Below are positions 1 to 13,770 of a stretch of DNA of 64,000 bases, piece by piece. Within the stretch, counting starts at the first letter, position 1. Each line of letters starts with the position of its first letter. This stretch comes from Hetaerina americana (Eukaryota; Arthropoda; Insecta; Odonata; Calopterygidae), in NCBI GenBank assembly GCA_022747635.1, contig JAKTNV010000771.1:1-64000 (forward strand), in the 5' to 3' direction. The notes below the pieces were generated by a model. It saw only the letters and a program-made list of their open reading frames with translations, made no database searches and had not been told where the DNA came from. A program made the position numbers and the translations under genes.

Positions 1-13
1 AATATTTAAAAAA

Positions 14-2811
14 GAGCGGGTTTCTTTGTATATACAATAGCGTTAACACGTAATTTTTAACACCATTCTAATATCTATAGAAAAATAAAAGAATATCAAA
101 AAAAGGATTTTGAAATACTAGAAAGAAAAAATATCTAGAGAAAGCACGCGAATTTCACGAAATAAGAAAAATAAAAAAACCAGCATTGTTTAGGACATAT
201 TACCAAACAAAAGCGTCTAAAATTATGACACCACATTTTAATAATTATGACCACCGCGATTAAAATTATAAAACCTAATTTCGCAATGAAAAATCAACGA
301 ATTAATAAAAAGGTGTGAAATATTTGAAAAGAAATAATTTTGAGTAAATACGCGATTTTATCGAAATCACGAAAAATGGCTAAAAATGAGCAGTTTTTAA
401 AGGACATAGGACAACACAAACATACGCGTTTAAAATTGAAATACCATTAATTGCGATGTAACACTCAACGAATGGTGTAAAAAAGAGTTTGATATACTAT
501 AAAGAAAAAATTGAGAGAAAATACACGATTTTATCGAAAACACAGAAAATAATGAAAACAAGCAGTTTTCTGTGGATGAACAAAAAAAATTTCGCGTTTA
601 AATTTTTTTAAAGATATTTTGCCCAGGGAAAATCAACGAATTATGAAAAAATATTTCTGAAATCCTTGAAAGGAAAAAAATGAGAGAAAATAAAAGATTT
701 AACGAAAAATAAAAACAAGCGAGTAGTTTTTATCGGACATACCACACAATAAATAGGTCTATACAAAACCAAAACATTTTTCGATCGAAAAATTAACGAA
801 TAATGAAAAAAGGAGTTTTAAATTCTAAAAATTAAAAATTGAGAGAAAACAAAATAATGTACCAAAATCACGAAATGTGATTAAAAACAATAAGTTTCCT
901 GTGGTCATGCCATAAAAAATACGTGTTTTATATGTAACTCAATATCTTTTGATGCAAAAATCAACGAATGAGGAAGAATGGCGCTTGAAATCCTTTAAAA
1001 AAAAGAAAATCCTAGATTTCTTCGAAAACACGATAAATGAATAAAAACGAGCCTTTTCTGTGAACATACCATATTTAATACGCAGCAAAATTATAAAACG
1101 ATATTTTACAATGGAAAAATCAACGAATCATGAAAATAGGAGTTGGAAATACTTGAAGGAAAATAATTGAAAAATATTTGCTATGTAACGGAAACACGAA
1201 GAATGAATGAAAACCAAAAGTGTTCTGTGGGGATACCACAAAAAATAAGCGTTCAAAAATATAACTGCGTACTTTCCGATGAAAAAATCAACGAAGGATG
1301 AAGAAAGGAGTTTGAAATACTAAAATGGAAACAATAAACGGACATACGCGAATTTATTGTAAAATAATTAATAAAAATTTCAGTTTTCTGTGGACATAAG
1401 AAACATACGCGTTTGAAATTTCAACGTTTTATCCTTCGATGAAACAACCAACAAATGGTGAAAAAAGTGTTTGAAATACTTTAAAGAAAAAATTGAGAGA
1501 AAATACCCGATTTCATCGAAAACACGCAAAGTGAATAAAACCGAGCAGTTTTCAATGGATATACCAAACATTATACGCGTCTTAAATTTTTACCATCATT
1601 TTTTGCGATGTGCTAATCTATTAATAATGGAACTATTTCCTTCGGGCATAATTAAAACCATAGGCTTTTAAATTTTTAATCCATTTTTTCCGATGCATAA
1701 TTCAACAAATGATGAAAAAAAGAGTTTGCTAAAGACTTAAAATAAAAACAATTGAGGGAATATACGCGGTTCCATCGGTAATCCGAAATATGAATATAAA
1801 TAAAAAAATTTCTAAACATATGACAATAAAAACGCTTTTTAAATTATAAAACCATATTTTGCAATGGAAAAATCAACCGATGATGAAAAAAGGCGTTTGA
1901 AGTTACGTAAAACATCCAAAGTTGATAAAAAACGAGCAGTTTTCAATAGATATACCAAAAAATATACGGGTCTTAAATTTTAACCACCATATTTTGCGAT
2001 GTAAATATCAACGAATGCTGAAAATAGGAGTTTGATATGCTTGAAAGATAAAAATTGAGAAAAAATACGCGATTTTTTTAAAACAAAAAATGTATAAAAA
2101 CGAACTGTTTTCTTCTAACAGAATAAAGAACATAGGATTTAAAATTATTACCCTATATTTTCCGATGTAAAAACCACGAATAATGAAAAAAAGAGTTTGA
2201 AATACTTGGCAGCAAAAAATTGAGAAAAAATACGCGATTTTATCGAAAACTCGCAAAATGAATTAAAGCAAAAAATTTTCTCTTCGATGACCATTGAATT
2301 AACTCGTATCTTTTTTCCAATCCGTATTTTTCCATGGCAAAATTAACGAAAGATGAGAATGGGAGTTTGAAATACTCGACAGCAAAAAATTAAGAGGAAA
2401 TAGCTGATTTCATCGCAAAGCCGATAAATGAATAAAAACCAATAATTATCTCTTAAAATATCACAATAAAAACGCTTTTATAATTATAAAACCATATTTT
2501 GCAAAGGAAAAATCAACGAATGTTGATTAAAGGAGTTGGAAGTAGTTAAAAATCCAGAAATGAAAAATTGAGAGAAAATATGCGAATTTTTCGGATTCAT
2601 GAAAAATCTATTTAAATGAGTAGTTTTCTCAGATAATTCCTCAAAATATACGCATTTAAAACTAAAACTCCAAAATTTGGACTTGGAATATCAACGATTA
2701 GTGAACAATTTTGCTTCAAATACTTTAAAAAAGGAGTATTAAATGCTTTAAAAGAGAGCATTCCGAGAAAATACCTGATTTCATTGAAGACACAAAAAAT
2801 ATTTAAAAAAA
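14..2811 (+). repeat. HOR copy 1 (2798 bp)
   Basis: Recognised by the variant TTCTTTGTAT after the anchor and CATTCTAATATC shortly downstream. It is almost the same sequence as copy 4 at an offset of 8380 bp. Positions 1-13 are the tail of the preceding copy. The Polinton target hexamer CATTCC is uninterrupted here at 2759-2764. Confidence 0.88.
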
Positions 2812-5605
2812 GAGCGGGTTTCTTTGCATATACAATAGCGTTAACACGTAATTTTTAACACCATTCAAATATCTATAGAAAAATAAAAGAATATCAAAAA
2901 AAGGATTTTGAAATACTAGAAAGAAAAAATATCTAGAGAAAGCACGCGAATTTAACGAAATAAGAAAAATAAAAAAACCAGCATTGTTTAGGACATATTA
3001 CCAAACAAAAGCGTCTAAAATTATGACACCACATTTTAATAATTATGACCACCGCGATTAAAATTATAAAACCTAATTTCGCAATGAAAATCAACGAATT
3101 AATAAAAAGGTGTGAAATATTTGAAAAGAAATAATTTTGAGTAAATACGCGATTTTATCGAAATCACGAAAAATGGCTAAAAATGAGCAGTTTTTAAAGG
3201 ACATAGGACAACACAAACATACGCGTTTAAAATTGAAATACCATTAATAGCGATGTAACACTCAACGAATGGTGTAAAAAAGAGTTTGATATACTATAAA
3301 GAAAACATTGAGACATAATACACGATTTTATCGAAAACACAGAAAATAATGAAAACAAGCAGTTTTCTGTGGATGAACAAAAAAATTTTCGCGTTTAAAT
3401 TTTTTTAAAAATATTTTGCCTTGGGAAAATCAACGAATTATGAAAAAATATTTCTGAAATCCTTGAAAGGAAAAAAATGAGAGAAAATAAGAGATTTAAC
3501 GAAAAATAAATACAAGCGAGTAGTTTTTATCGGACATACCACACAATCAATGCGTCTATAAAAAACCAAAACATTTTTCGATCGAAAAATTAACGAATAA
3601 TGAAAAAAGGAGTTTTAAATTCTAAAAATTAAAATTGAGAGAAAACACAAGAATGTACTAAATACACGAAATGTGATTAAAAATTATTAGTTTTCTGTGG
3701 TCATGCCATTAAAAATACGTGTTTAATATGTAACTCAATATCTTTTGATGCAAAAATCAACGAATGAGGAAGAATGGCGCTTGAAATCCTTTAAAAAAAA
3801 GAAAATCCAAGATTTCTTCGAAAACACGATAAATGAATAAAAACGAGCCTTTTCTGTGAATATACCATATTAAATACGCAGCAAAATTAAAAAACGATAT
3901 TTTACAATGGAAAAATCAACGAATCATGATAATAGGAGTTGGAAATACTTGAAGGAAAATAATTGAAAAATATTTGCTATGTAACGGAAACACGAAGAAT
4001 GAATGAAAACCAAAAGTGTTCTGTGGGGATACCACAAAAAATAAGCGTTCAAAAATATAACTGCGTACTTTCCGATGCAAAAATCAACGAAGGATGAAGA
4101 AAGGAGTTTGAAATACTAAAATGGAAACAATAAACGGACACACGCGAATTTATTGTAAAATAATTAATAAAAATTTCAGTTTTCTGTGGACATAAAAAAC
4201 ATACGCGTTTGAAATTTCAACGTTGTATCCTGCGATGAAACAACCAACAAATGGTGAAAAAAGTGTTTGAAATACTTTAAAGGAAAAATTGAGAGAAAAT
4301 ACCCGATTTCATCGAAAACACGCAAAGTGAATAAAACCGAGCAGTTTTCAATGGATATACCAAACATTATACGCGTCTTAAATTTTTACCATCATTTTTT
4401 GCGATGTGCTAATCTATTAATAATGGAACTATTTCCTTCGGGCATAATTAAAACCATAGGCTTTTAAATTTTTAATCCATTTTTTCCGATGCATAATTCA
4501 ACAAATGATGAAAAAAGAGTTTGCTAAAGACTTAAAATAAAAACAATTGAATGAAAATACGCGGTTCCATCGCTAATCCGAAATATGAATATAATTAAAA
4601 AAATTTCTAAACATATGACAATAAAAACGCTTTTTAAATTATAAAACCATATTTTGCAATGGAAAAATCAACCGATGATGAAAAAAGGCGTTTGAAGTTA
4701 CGTAAAACATCCAAAGTTGATAAAAAACGAGCAGTTTTCAATGGATATACCAAAAAATATACGGGTCTTAAATTTTAACCACCATATTTTGCTATGTAAA
4801 TATCAACGAATGCTGAAAATAGGAGTTTGATATGCTTGAAAGATAAAAATTGAGAAAAAATACGCGATTTTTTTAAAACAAAAAATGTATAAAAACGAAC
4901 TGTTTTCTTCTAACAGAATAAAGAACATAGAATTTAAAATTATTACCCTATATTTTCCGATGTAAAAACCACGAATAATGAAAAAAAGAGTTTGAAATAC
5001 TTGGCAGCAAAAAATTGAGAAAAAATACGCGATTTTATCGAAAACTCGCAAAATGAATTAAAGCAAAAAATTTTCTCTTCAATGACCATTGAATTAACTC
5101 GTATCTTTTTTCCAATCCGTATTTTTCCATGGCAAAATTAACGAAAGATGAGAATGGGAGTTTGAAATACTCGACAGCAAAAAATTAAGAGGAAATAGCT
5201 GATTTCATCGCAAAGCCGATAAATGAATAAAAACCAATAATTATCTCTTAAAATATCACAATAAAAACGCTTTTATAATTATAAAACCATATTTTGCAAA
5301 GGAAAAATCAACGAATGTTGATTAAAGGAGTTGGAAGTAGTTAAAAATCCAGAAATGAAAAATTGAGAGAAAATATGCGAATTTTTCGGATTCATGAAAA
5401 ATCTATTTAAATGAGTAGTTTTCTCAGAACATTCCTCAAAATATACGCATTTAAACTAAAACTCCAAAATTTGGACTGGGAATATCAACGATTAGTGAAC
5501 AATTTTGCTTCAAATACTTTAAAAAAGGAGTATTAAGTGCTTTAAAAGAGAGCATTCCGAGAAAATACCTGATTTCATTGAAGACACAAAAAATATTTAA
5601 AAAAA
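2812..5605 (+). repeat. HOR copy 2 (2794 bp)
   Basis: Carries the variant TTCTTTGCAT after the anchor, shared only with copy 5. The similarity to copy 5 is near-perfect for roughly the first 900 bp, then small differences accumulate (for example GATAAATG near 3831 against AAAAAATG near 12209). Confidence 0.88.
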
Positions 5606-8393
5606 GAGCGGGTTTCTCTGTATATACAATAGCGTTAACACGTAATTTTTAACACCATATTTATCTATAGAAAAATAAAAGAATATCAAAAAAAGGATTT
5701 TGAAATACTAGAAAGAAAAAATATCTAGAGAAAGCACAAGAATTTAACGAAATAAGAAAAATAAAAAAATCAGCATTGTTTAGGACATATTACCAAACAA
5801 AGGCGTCTAAAATTATGTCACCACATTTTAATAATTATGACCACCGCGTTGAAAATTATAAAACCTAATTTCGCAATGAAAAATCAACGAATTAATAAAA
5901 AGGTGTGAAATATTTGAAAAGAAATAATTTTGAGCAAATACGCGATTTTATCGAAATCACGAAAAATGGCCAAAAATGAGCAGTTTTTAAAGGACATAGC
6001 ACAACACAACATACACGTATAAAATTGAAGTACCATTAATTGCGATGTAACACTCAACGAATGGTGTAAAAAAGAGTTTGATATACTATAAAGAAAAAAT
6101 TGAGAGAAAATACACGATTTTATCGAAAACACAGAAAATAATGAAAACAAGCAGTTTTCTGTGGATGAACAAAAAAATTTTCGCGTTTAAATTTTTTTAA
6201 AGATATTTTGCCCGGGGAAAATTAACGAATTATGAAAAAATATTTCTGAAATCCTTGAAAGGAAAAAAATGAGAGAAAATAAAAGATTTAACGAAAAATA
6301 AAAACAAGCGAGTAGTTTTTATCGGACATACCACACAATAAATGCGTCTATACAAAACCTTAACATTTTTCGATCGAAAAATTAACGAATAATGAAAAAA
6401 GGAGTTTTAAATTCTAAAAATTAAAAATTGAGAGAAAACAAAATAATGTACCAAAATCACGAAATGTGATAAAAAAATCATAAGTTTCCTGTGGTCATGC
6501 CATAAAAAATACGTGTTTTATATGTAACTCAATATCTTTTGATGCAAAAATCAACGAATGAGGAAGAATGGCTCTTGAAATCCTTTAAAAAAAAAGAAAA
6601 TCCTAGATTTCTTCGAAAACACGATAAATGAATAAAAACGAGCCTTTTCTGTGAACATACCATATTAAATACGCAGCAAAATTATAAAACGATATTTTAC
6701 AATGGAAAAATCAACGAATCATGAAAATAGGAGTTGGAAATACTTGAAGGAAAATAATTGAAAAATATTTGCTATGTAACGGAAACACGAAGAATGAATG
6801 AAAACCAAAAGTGTTCTGTGGGGATACCACAAAAAATAAGCGTTCAAAAATATAACTGCGTATTTTCCGATGCAAAAATCAACTAAGGATGAAGAAAGGA
6901 GTTTGAAATACTAAAATGGAAACAATAAACGGACACACGCGTATTTATTGTAAAATAATTAATAAAAATATCAGTTTTCTGTGGACATAAAAAACATACG
7001 CGTTTGAAATTTCAACGTTGTATCCTGCGATGAAACAACCAACAAATGGTGAAAAAAGTGTTTGAAATACTTTAAAGAAAAAATTGAGAGAAAATACCCG
7101 ATTTCATCGAAAACACGCAAAGTGAATAAAACCGAGCAGTTTTCAATGGATATACCAAACAATATACGCGTCTTAAATTTTTACCATCATTTTTTGCGAT
7201 GTGCTAATCTCTTAATAATGGAACTATTTCCTTCGGGCATAATTAAAACCATTTTTAATCCCTATTTTCCCATGCATAATTCAACAAATGATGAAAAAAA
7301 GAGTTTGCTAAAGACTTAAAATAAAAACAATTGAGGGAAAATACGCGGTTCTATCGGTAATCCGAAATATGAATATAAATAAAAAAATTTCTAAACATAT
7401 GACAATAAAAACGCTTTTTAAATTATAAAACCATATTTTGCAATGGAAAAATCAACCGATGATGAAAAAAGGCGTTTGAAATTGCATAAAAAAAACACGC
7501 AAAGTTGATAAAAAATGAGCAGTTTTCAATGGATGTACCAAAAAATTTACGGGTCTTAAATTTCTACCACCATATTTTGCGATGTAAATATCAACGAATG
7601 CTGAAAATAGGAGTTTGATATGCTTGAAAGATAAAAATTGAGAAAAAATACGCGATTTTTTTAAAACAAAAAATGTATAAAAACGAACTGTTTTCTTCTT
7701 ACAGAATAAAGAACATAGGATTTTAAATTATTACTCTATATTTTCCGATGTAAAAACCACGAATAATGAAAAAAAGAGTTTGAAATACTTGGCAGCAAAA
7801 AATTGAGAAAAAATACGCGATTTTATCGAAAACTCGCAAAATGAATTAAAGCAAAAAATTTTCTCTTCAATGACCATTGAATTAACTCGTATCTTTTTTC
7901 CAATCCGTATTTTTCCATGGCAAAATTAACGAAAGATGAGAATGGGAGTTTGAAATACTCGACAGCAAAAAATTAAGAGGAAATAGCTGATTTCATCGCA
8001 AAGCCGATAAATGAATAAAAACCAATAATTATCTCTTAAAATATCACAATAAAAACGCTTTTATAATTATAAAACCATATTTTGCAAAGGAAAAATCAAC
8101 GAATGTTGATTAAAGGAGTTGGAAGTAGTTAAAAATCCAGAAATGAAAAATTGAGAGAAAATATGCGAATTTTTCGGATTCATGAAAAATCTATTTAAAT
8201 GAGTAGTTTTCTCAGAACATTCCTCAAAAGATACGCATTTAAAACTAAAACTCCAAAATATGGACTGGGAATATCAACGATTAGTGAACAATTTTGCTTC
8301 AAATACTTTAAAAAAGGAGTATTAAATGCTTTAAAAGAGAGCATTCCGAGAAAATACCTGATTTCATTGAAGACACAAAAAATATTTAAAAAA
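5606..8393 (+). repeat. HOR copy 3 (2788 bp)
   Basis: First copy with the variant TTCTCTGTAT, which is the common type to the right of the Polinton. Near 7251 it lacks about 12 bp that most copies carry after AATTAAAACCAT; the same deletion is present in copy 10 near 42927. Confidence 0.87.
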
Positions 8394-11190
8394 GAGCGGG
8401 TTTCTTTGTATATACAATAGCGTTAACACGTAATTTTTAACACCATTCTAATATCTATAGAAAAATAAAAGAATATCAAAAAAAGGATTTTGAAATACTA
8501 GAAAGAAAAAATATCTAGAGAAAGCACGCGAATTTCACGAAATAAGAAAAATAAAAAAACCAGCATTGTTTAGGACATATTACCAAACAAAAGCGTCTAA
8601 AATTATGACACCACATTTTAATAATTATGACCACCGCGATTAAAATTATAAAACCTAATTTCGCAATGAAAAATCAACGAATTAATAAAAAGGTGTGAAA
8701 TATTTGAAAAGAAATAATTTTGAGTAAATACGCGATTTTATCGAAATCACGAAAAATGGCTAAAAATGAGCAGTTTTTAAAGGACATAGGACAACACAAA
8801 CATACGCGTTTAAAATTGAAATACCATTAATTGCGATGTAACACTCAACGAATGGTGTAAAAAAGAGTTTGATATACTATAAAGAAAAAATTGAGAGAAA
8901 ATACACGATTTTATCGAAAACACAGAAAATAATGAAAACAAGCAGTTTTCTGTGGATGAACAAAAAAAATTTCGCGTTTAAATTTTTTTAAAGATATTTT
9001 GCCCAGGGAAAATCAACGAATTATGAAAAAATATTTCTGAAATCCTTGAAAGGAAAAAAATGAGAGAAAATAAAAGATTTAACGAAAAATAAAAACAAGC
9101 GAGTAGTTTTTATCGGACATACCACACAATAAATAGGTCTATACAAAACCAAAACATTTTTCGATCGAAAAATTAACGAATAATGAAAAAAGGAGTTTTA
9201 AATTCTAAAAATTAAAAATTGAGAGAAAACAAAATAATGTACCAAAATCACGAAATGTGATTAAAAACAATAAGTTTCCTGTGGTCATGCCATAAAAAAT
9301 ACGTGTTTTATATGTAACTCAATATCTTTTGATGCAAAAATCAACGAATGAGGAAGAATGGCGCTTGAAATCCTTTAAAAAAAAGAAAATCCTAGATTTC
9401 TTCGAAAACACGATAAATGAATAAAAACGAGCCTTTTCTGTGAACATACCATATTTAATACGCAGCAAAATTATAAAACGATATTTTACAATGGAAAAAT
9501 CAACGAATCATGAAAATAGGAGTTGGAAATACTTGAAGGAAAATAATTGAAAAATATTTGCTATGTAACGGAAACACGAAGAATGAATGAAAACCAAAAG
9601 TGTTCTGTGGGGATACCACAAAAAATAAGCGTTCAAAAATATAACTGCGTACTTTCCGATGAAAAAATCAACGAAGGATGAAGAAAGGAGTTTGAAATAC
9701 TAAAATGGAAACAATAAACGGACACACGCGAATTTATTGTAAAATAATTAATAAAAATTTCAGTTTTCTGTGGACATAAGAAACATACGCGTTTGAAATT
9801 TCAACGTTTTATCCTTCGATGAAACAACCAACAAATGGTGAAAAAAGTGTTTGAAATACTTTAAAGAAAAAATTGAGAGAAAATACCCGATTTCATCGAA
9901 AACACGCAAAGTGAATAAAACCGAGCAGTTTTCAATGGATATACCAAACATTATACGCGTCTTAAATTTTTACCATCATTTTTTGCGATGTGCTAATCTA
10001 TTAATAATGGAACTATTTCCTTCGGGCATAATTAAAACCATAGGCTTTTAAATTTTTAATCCATTTTTTCCGATGCATAATTCAACAAATGATGAAAAAA
10101 AGAGTTTGCTAAAGACTTAAAATAAAAACAATTGAGGGAATATACGCGGTTCCATCGGTAATCCGAAATATGAATATAAATAAAAAAATTTCTAAACATA
10201 TGACAATAAAAACGCTTTTTAAATTATAAAACCATATTTTGCAATGGAAAAATCAACCGATGATGAAAAAAGGCGTTTGAAGTTACGTAAAACATCCAAA
10301 GTTGATAAAAAACGAGCAGTTTTCAATAGATATACCAAAAAATATACGGGTCTTAAATTTTAACCACCATATTTTGCGATGTAAATATCAACGAATGCTG
10401 AAAATAGGAGTTTGATATGCTTGAAAGATAAAAATTGAGAAAAAATACGCGATTTTTTTAAAACAAAAAATGTATAAAAACGAACTGTTTTCTTCTAACA
10501 GAATAAAGAACATAGGATTTAAAATTATTACCCTATATTTTCCGATGTAAAAACCACGAATAATGAAAAAAAGAGTTTGAAATACTTGGCAGCAAAAAAT
10601 TGAGAAAAAATACGCGATTTTATCGAAAACTCGCAAAATGAATTAAAGCAAAAAATTTTCTCTTCGATGACCATTGAATTAACTCGTATCTTTTTTCCAA
10701 TCCGTATTTTTCCATGGCAAAATTAACGAAAGATGAGAATGGGAGTTTGAAATACTCGACAGCAAAAAATTAAGAGGAAATAGCTGATTTCATCGCAAAG
10801 CCGATAAATGAATAAAAACCAATAATTATCTCTTAAAATATCACAATAAAAACGCTTTTATAATTATAAAACCATATTTTGCAAAGGAAAAATCAACGAA
10901 TGTTGATTAAAGGAGTTGGAAGTAGTTAAAAATCCAGAAATGAAAAATTGAGAGAAAATATGCGAATTTTTCGGATTCATGAAAAATCTATTTAAATGAG
11001 TAGTTTTCTCAGATAATTCCTCAAAATATACGCATTTAAAACTAAAACTCCAAAATTTGGACTTGGAATATCAACGATTAGTGAACAATTTTGCTTCAAA
11101 TACTTTAAAAAAGGAGTATTAAATGCTTTAAAAGAGAGCATTCCGAGAAAATACCTGATTTCATTGAAGACACAAAAAATATTTAAAAAA
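8394..11190 (+). repeat. HOR copy 4 (2797 bp), near-duplicate of copy 1
   Basis: Matches copy 1 almost base for base at a constant offset of 8380 bp. One visible difference is GACATACGCG at 1341 against GACACACGCG at 9721. This points to a block duplication of about three HOR units or to recent conversion. Confidence 0.87.
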
Positions 11191-13770
11191 GAGCGGGTTT
11201 CTTTGCATATACAATAGCGTTAACACGTAATTTTTAACACCATTCAAATATCTATAGAAAAATAAAAGAATATCAAAAAAAGGATTTTGAAATACTAGAA
11301 AGAAAAAATATCTAGAGAAAGCACGCGAATTTAACGAAATAAGAAAAATAAAAAAACCAGCATTGTTTAGGACATATTACCAAACAAAAGCGTCTAAAAT
11401 TATGACACCACATTTTAATAATTATGACCACCGCGATTAAAATTATAAAACCTAATTTCGCAATGAAAATCAACGAATTAATAAAAAGGTGTGAAATATT
11501 TGAAAAGAAATAATTTTGAGTAAATACGCGATTTTATCGAAATCACGAAAAATGGCTAAAAATGAGCAGTTTTTAAAGGACATAGGACAACACAAACATA
11601 CGCGTTTAAAATTGAAATACCATTAATAGCGATGTAACACTCAACGAATGGTGTAAAAAAGAGTTTGATATACTATAAAGAAAACATTGAGACATAATAC
11701 ACGATTTTATCGAAAACACAGAAAATAATGAAAACAAGCAGTTTTCTGTGGATGAACAAAAAAATTTTCGCGTTTAAATTTTTTTAAAAATATTTTGCCC
11801 TGGGAAAATCAACGAATTATGAAAAAATATTTCTGAAATCCTTGAAAGGAAAAAAATGAGAGAAAATAAGAGATTTAACGAAAAATAAATACAAGCGAGT
11901 AGTTTTTATCGGACATACCACACAATCAATGCGTCTATAAAAAACCAAAACATTTTTCGATCGAAAAATTAACGAATAATGAAAAAAGGAGTTTTAAATT
12001 CTAAAAATTAAAAATTGAGAGAAAACACAAGAATGTACTAAATACACGAAATGTGATTAAAAATTATTAGTTTTCTGTGGTCATGCCATTAAAAATACGT
12101 GTTTAATATGTAACTCAAAATCTTTTGATGCAAAAATCAACGAATGAGGAAGAATGGCGCTTGAAATCCTTTAAAAAAAAAAAAATCCTAGATTTCTTCG
12201 AAAACACAAAAAATGAATAAAAACGAGCCTTTTCTGTGAACATACCAAATTAAATACGCAATAAAAATTATAAAACGATATTTTACAATGGAAAAATCAA
12301 CGAATCATGATAATAGGAGTTGGAAATACTTGAAGGAAAATAATTGAAAAATATTTGCTATGTAACGGAAACACGAAGAATGAATGAAAACCAAAAGTGT
12401 TCTGTTGGGATACCACAAAAAATAAGCGTTCAAAAATATAACTGCGTATTTTCCGATGCAAAAATCAACGAAGGATGAAGAAAGGAGTTTGAAATACTAA
12501 AATGGAAACAATAAACGGACACACGCGTATTTATTGTAAAATAATTAATAAAAATATCAGTTTTCTGTGGACATAAAAAACATACGCGTTTGAAATTTCA
12601 ACGTTGTATCCTGCGATGAAACAACCAACAAATGGTGAAAAAAGTGTTTGAAATACTTTAAAGAAAAAATTGAGAGAAAATACCCGATTTCATCGAAAAC
12701 ACGCAAAGTGAATAAAACCGAGCAGTTTTCAATGGATATACCAAACAATATACGCGTCTTAAATTTTTACCATCATTTTTTGCGATGTGCTAATCTATTA
12801 ATAATGGAACTATTTCCTTCGGGCATAATTAAAACCATAGGCTTTTAAATTTTTAATCCCTATTTTCCGATGCCTAATTCAACAAATGATGAAAAAAAGA
12901 GTTTGCTAAAGACTTAAAATAAAAACAATTGAGGGAAAATACGCGGTTCCATCGGTAATCCGAAATATGAATATAAATAAAAAAATTTCTAAACATATGA
13001 CAATAAAAACGCTTTTTAAATTATAAAACCATATTTTGCAATGGAAAAATCAACCGATGATGAAAAAAGGCGTTTGAAGTTACGTAAAACATCCAAAGTT
13101 GATAAAAAACGAGCAGTTTTCAATGGATATACCAAAAAATATACGGGTCTTAAATTTTAACCACCATATTTTGCTATGTAAATATCAACGAATGCTTAAA
13201 GTAGGAGTTTGATATGCTTGAAAGATAAAAATTGAGAAAAAATACGCGATTTTTTTAAAACAAAAAATGTATAAAAACGAACTGTTTTCTTCTAACAGAA
13301 TAAAGAACATAGGATTTAAAATTATTACTCTATATTTTCCGATGTAAAAACCACGAATAATGAAAAAAAGAGTTTGAAATACTTGGCAGCAAAAAATTAA
13401 GAGGAAATAGCTGATTTCATCGCAAAGCCGATAAATGAATAAAAACCAATAATTATCTCTTAAAATATCACAATAAAAACGCTTTTATAATTATAAAACC
13501 ATATTTTGCAAAGGAAAAATCAACGAATGTTGATAAAAGGAGTTGGAAGTAGTTAAAAATCCAGAAATGAAAAATTGAGAGAAAATATGCGAATTTTTCG
13601 GATTCATGAAAAATCTATTTAAATGAGTAGTTTTCTCAGAACATTCCTCAAAATATACGCATTTAAACTAAAACTCCAAAATTTGGACTGGGAATATCAA
13701 CGATTAGTGAACAATTTTGCTTCAAATACTTTAAAAAAGGAGTATTAAATGCTTTAAAAGAGAGCATTCC
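11191..13770 (+). repeat. HOR copy 5, left part, interrupted by the Polinton
   Basis: The copy resumes at 29084-29130 after the element. It also lacks about 169 bp near 13385-13397, where sequence from two successive monomers is joined within a shared GCAGCAAAAAATT segment, consistent with loss of one monomer by recombination between neighbouring monomers. Removing the element and one target copy, the unit is 2627 bp. Confidence 0.85.
13765..13770 (+). repeat. Target site duplication, left copy (CATTCC)
   Basis: Six bases directly left of the element are repeated exactly at 29078-29083. Six-base duplications are the known hallmark of Polinton integration. Uninterrupted HOR copies read GAGAG-CATTCC-GAGAAAAT at this point, which confirms the empty-site structure. 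Confidence 0.95.

Larger units (their letters stand above)
1..13770. repeat. A+T-rich higher-order satellite array, left arm
   Basis: Head-to-tail array of a unit of about 2.8 kb, anchored at GAGCGGG at positions 14, 2812, 5606, 8394 and 11191. Within each unit a diverged monomer recurs with an ATCAACGAAT-like core; in the first unit the cores lie near 295, 470, 632, 790, 963, 1125, 1292, 1448, 1703, 1872, 2007, 2170, 2345, 2512 and 2694, so spacing is mostly 156-182 bp. No credible gene is present; open frames are short, recur once per unit and overlap on both strands. A centromeric or pericentromeric location is an inference from the architecture only. Confidence 0.93.

Noticed and set aside
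1380..1671. Overlapping open frames of 63-66 codons on both strands, recurring once per HOR unit
   Set aside because: They recur with each satellite unit, overlap each other antisense, have no recognisable domain, and are interrupted or extended by single-base changes in some copies. They are by-products of the repeat.
5884..6150. Minus-strand frame of 88 codons rich in Phe/Ser/Ile, recurring in many HOR copies
   Set aside because: Frame length varies between copies (82 to 113 codons) with random indels, and its composition simply mirrors A+T-rich DNA. No start context or conservation at codon level is apparent.
1..13770. CRISPR-like interpretation of the regular repeats
   Set aside because: There are no short identical repeats with unique spacers; the whole unit is repeated, as in a eukaryotic satellite.
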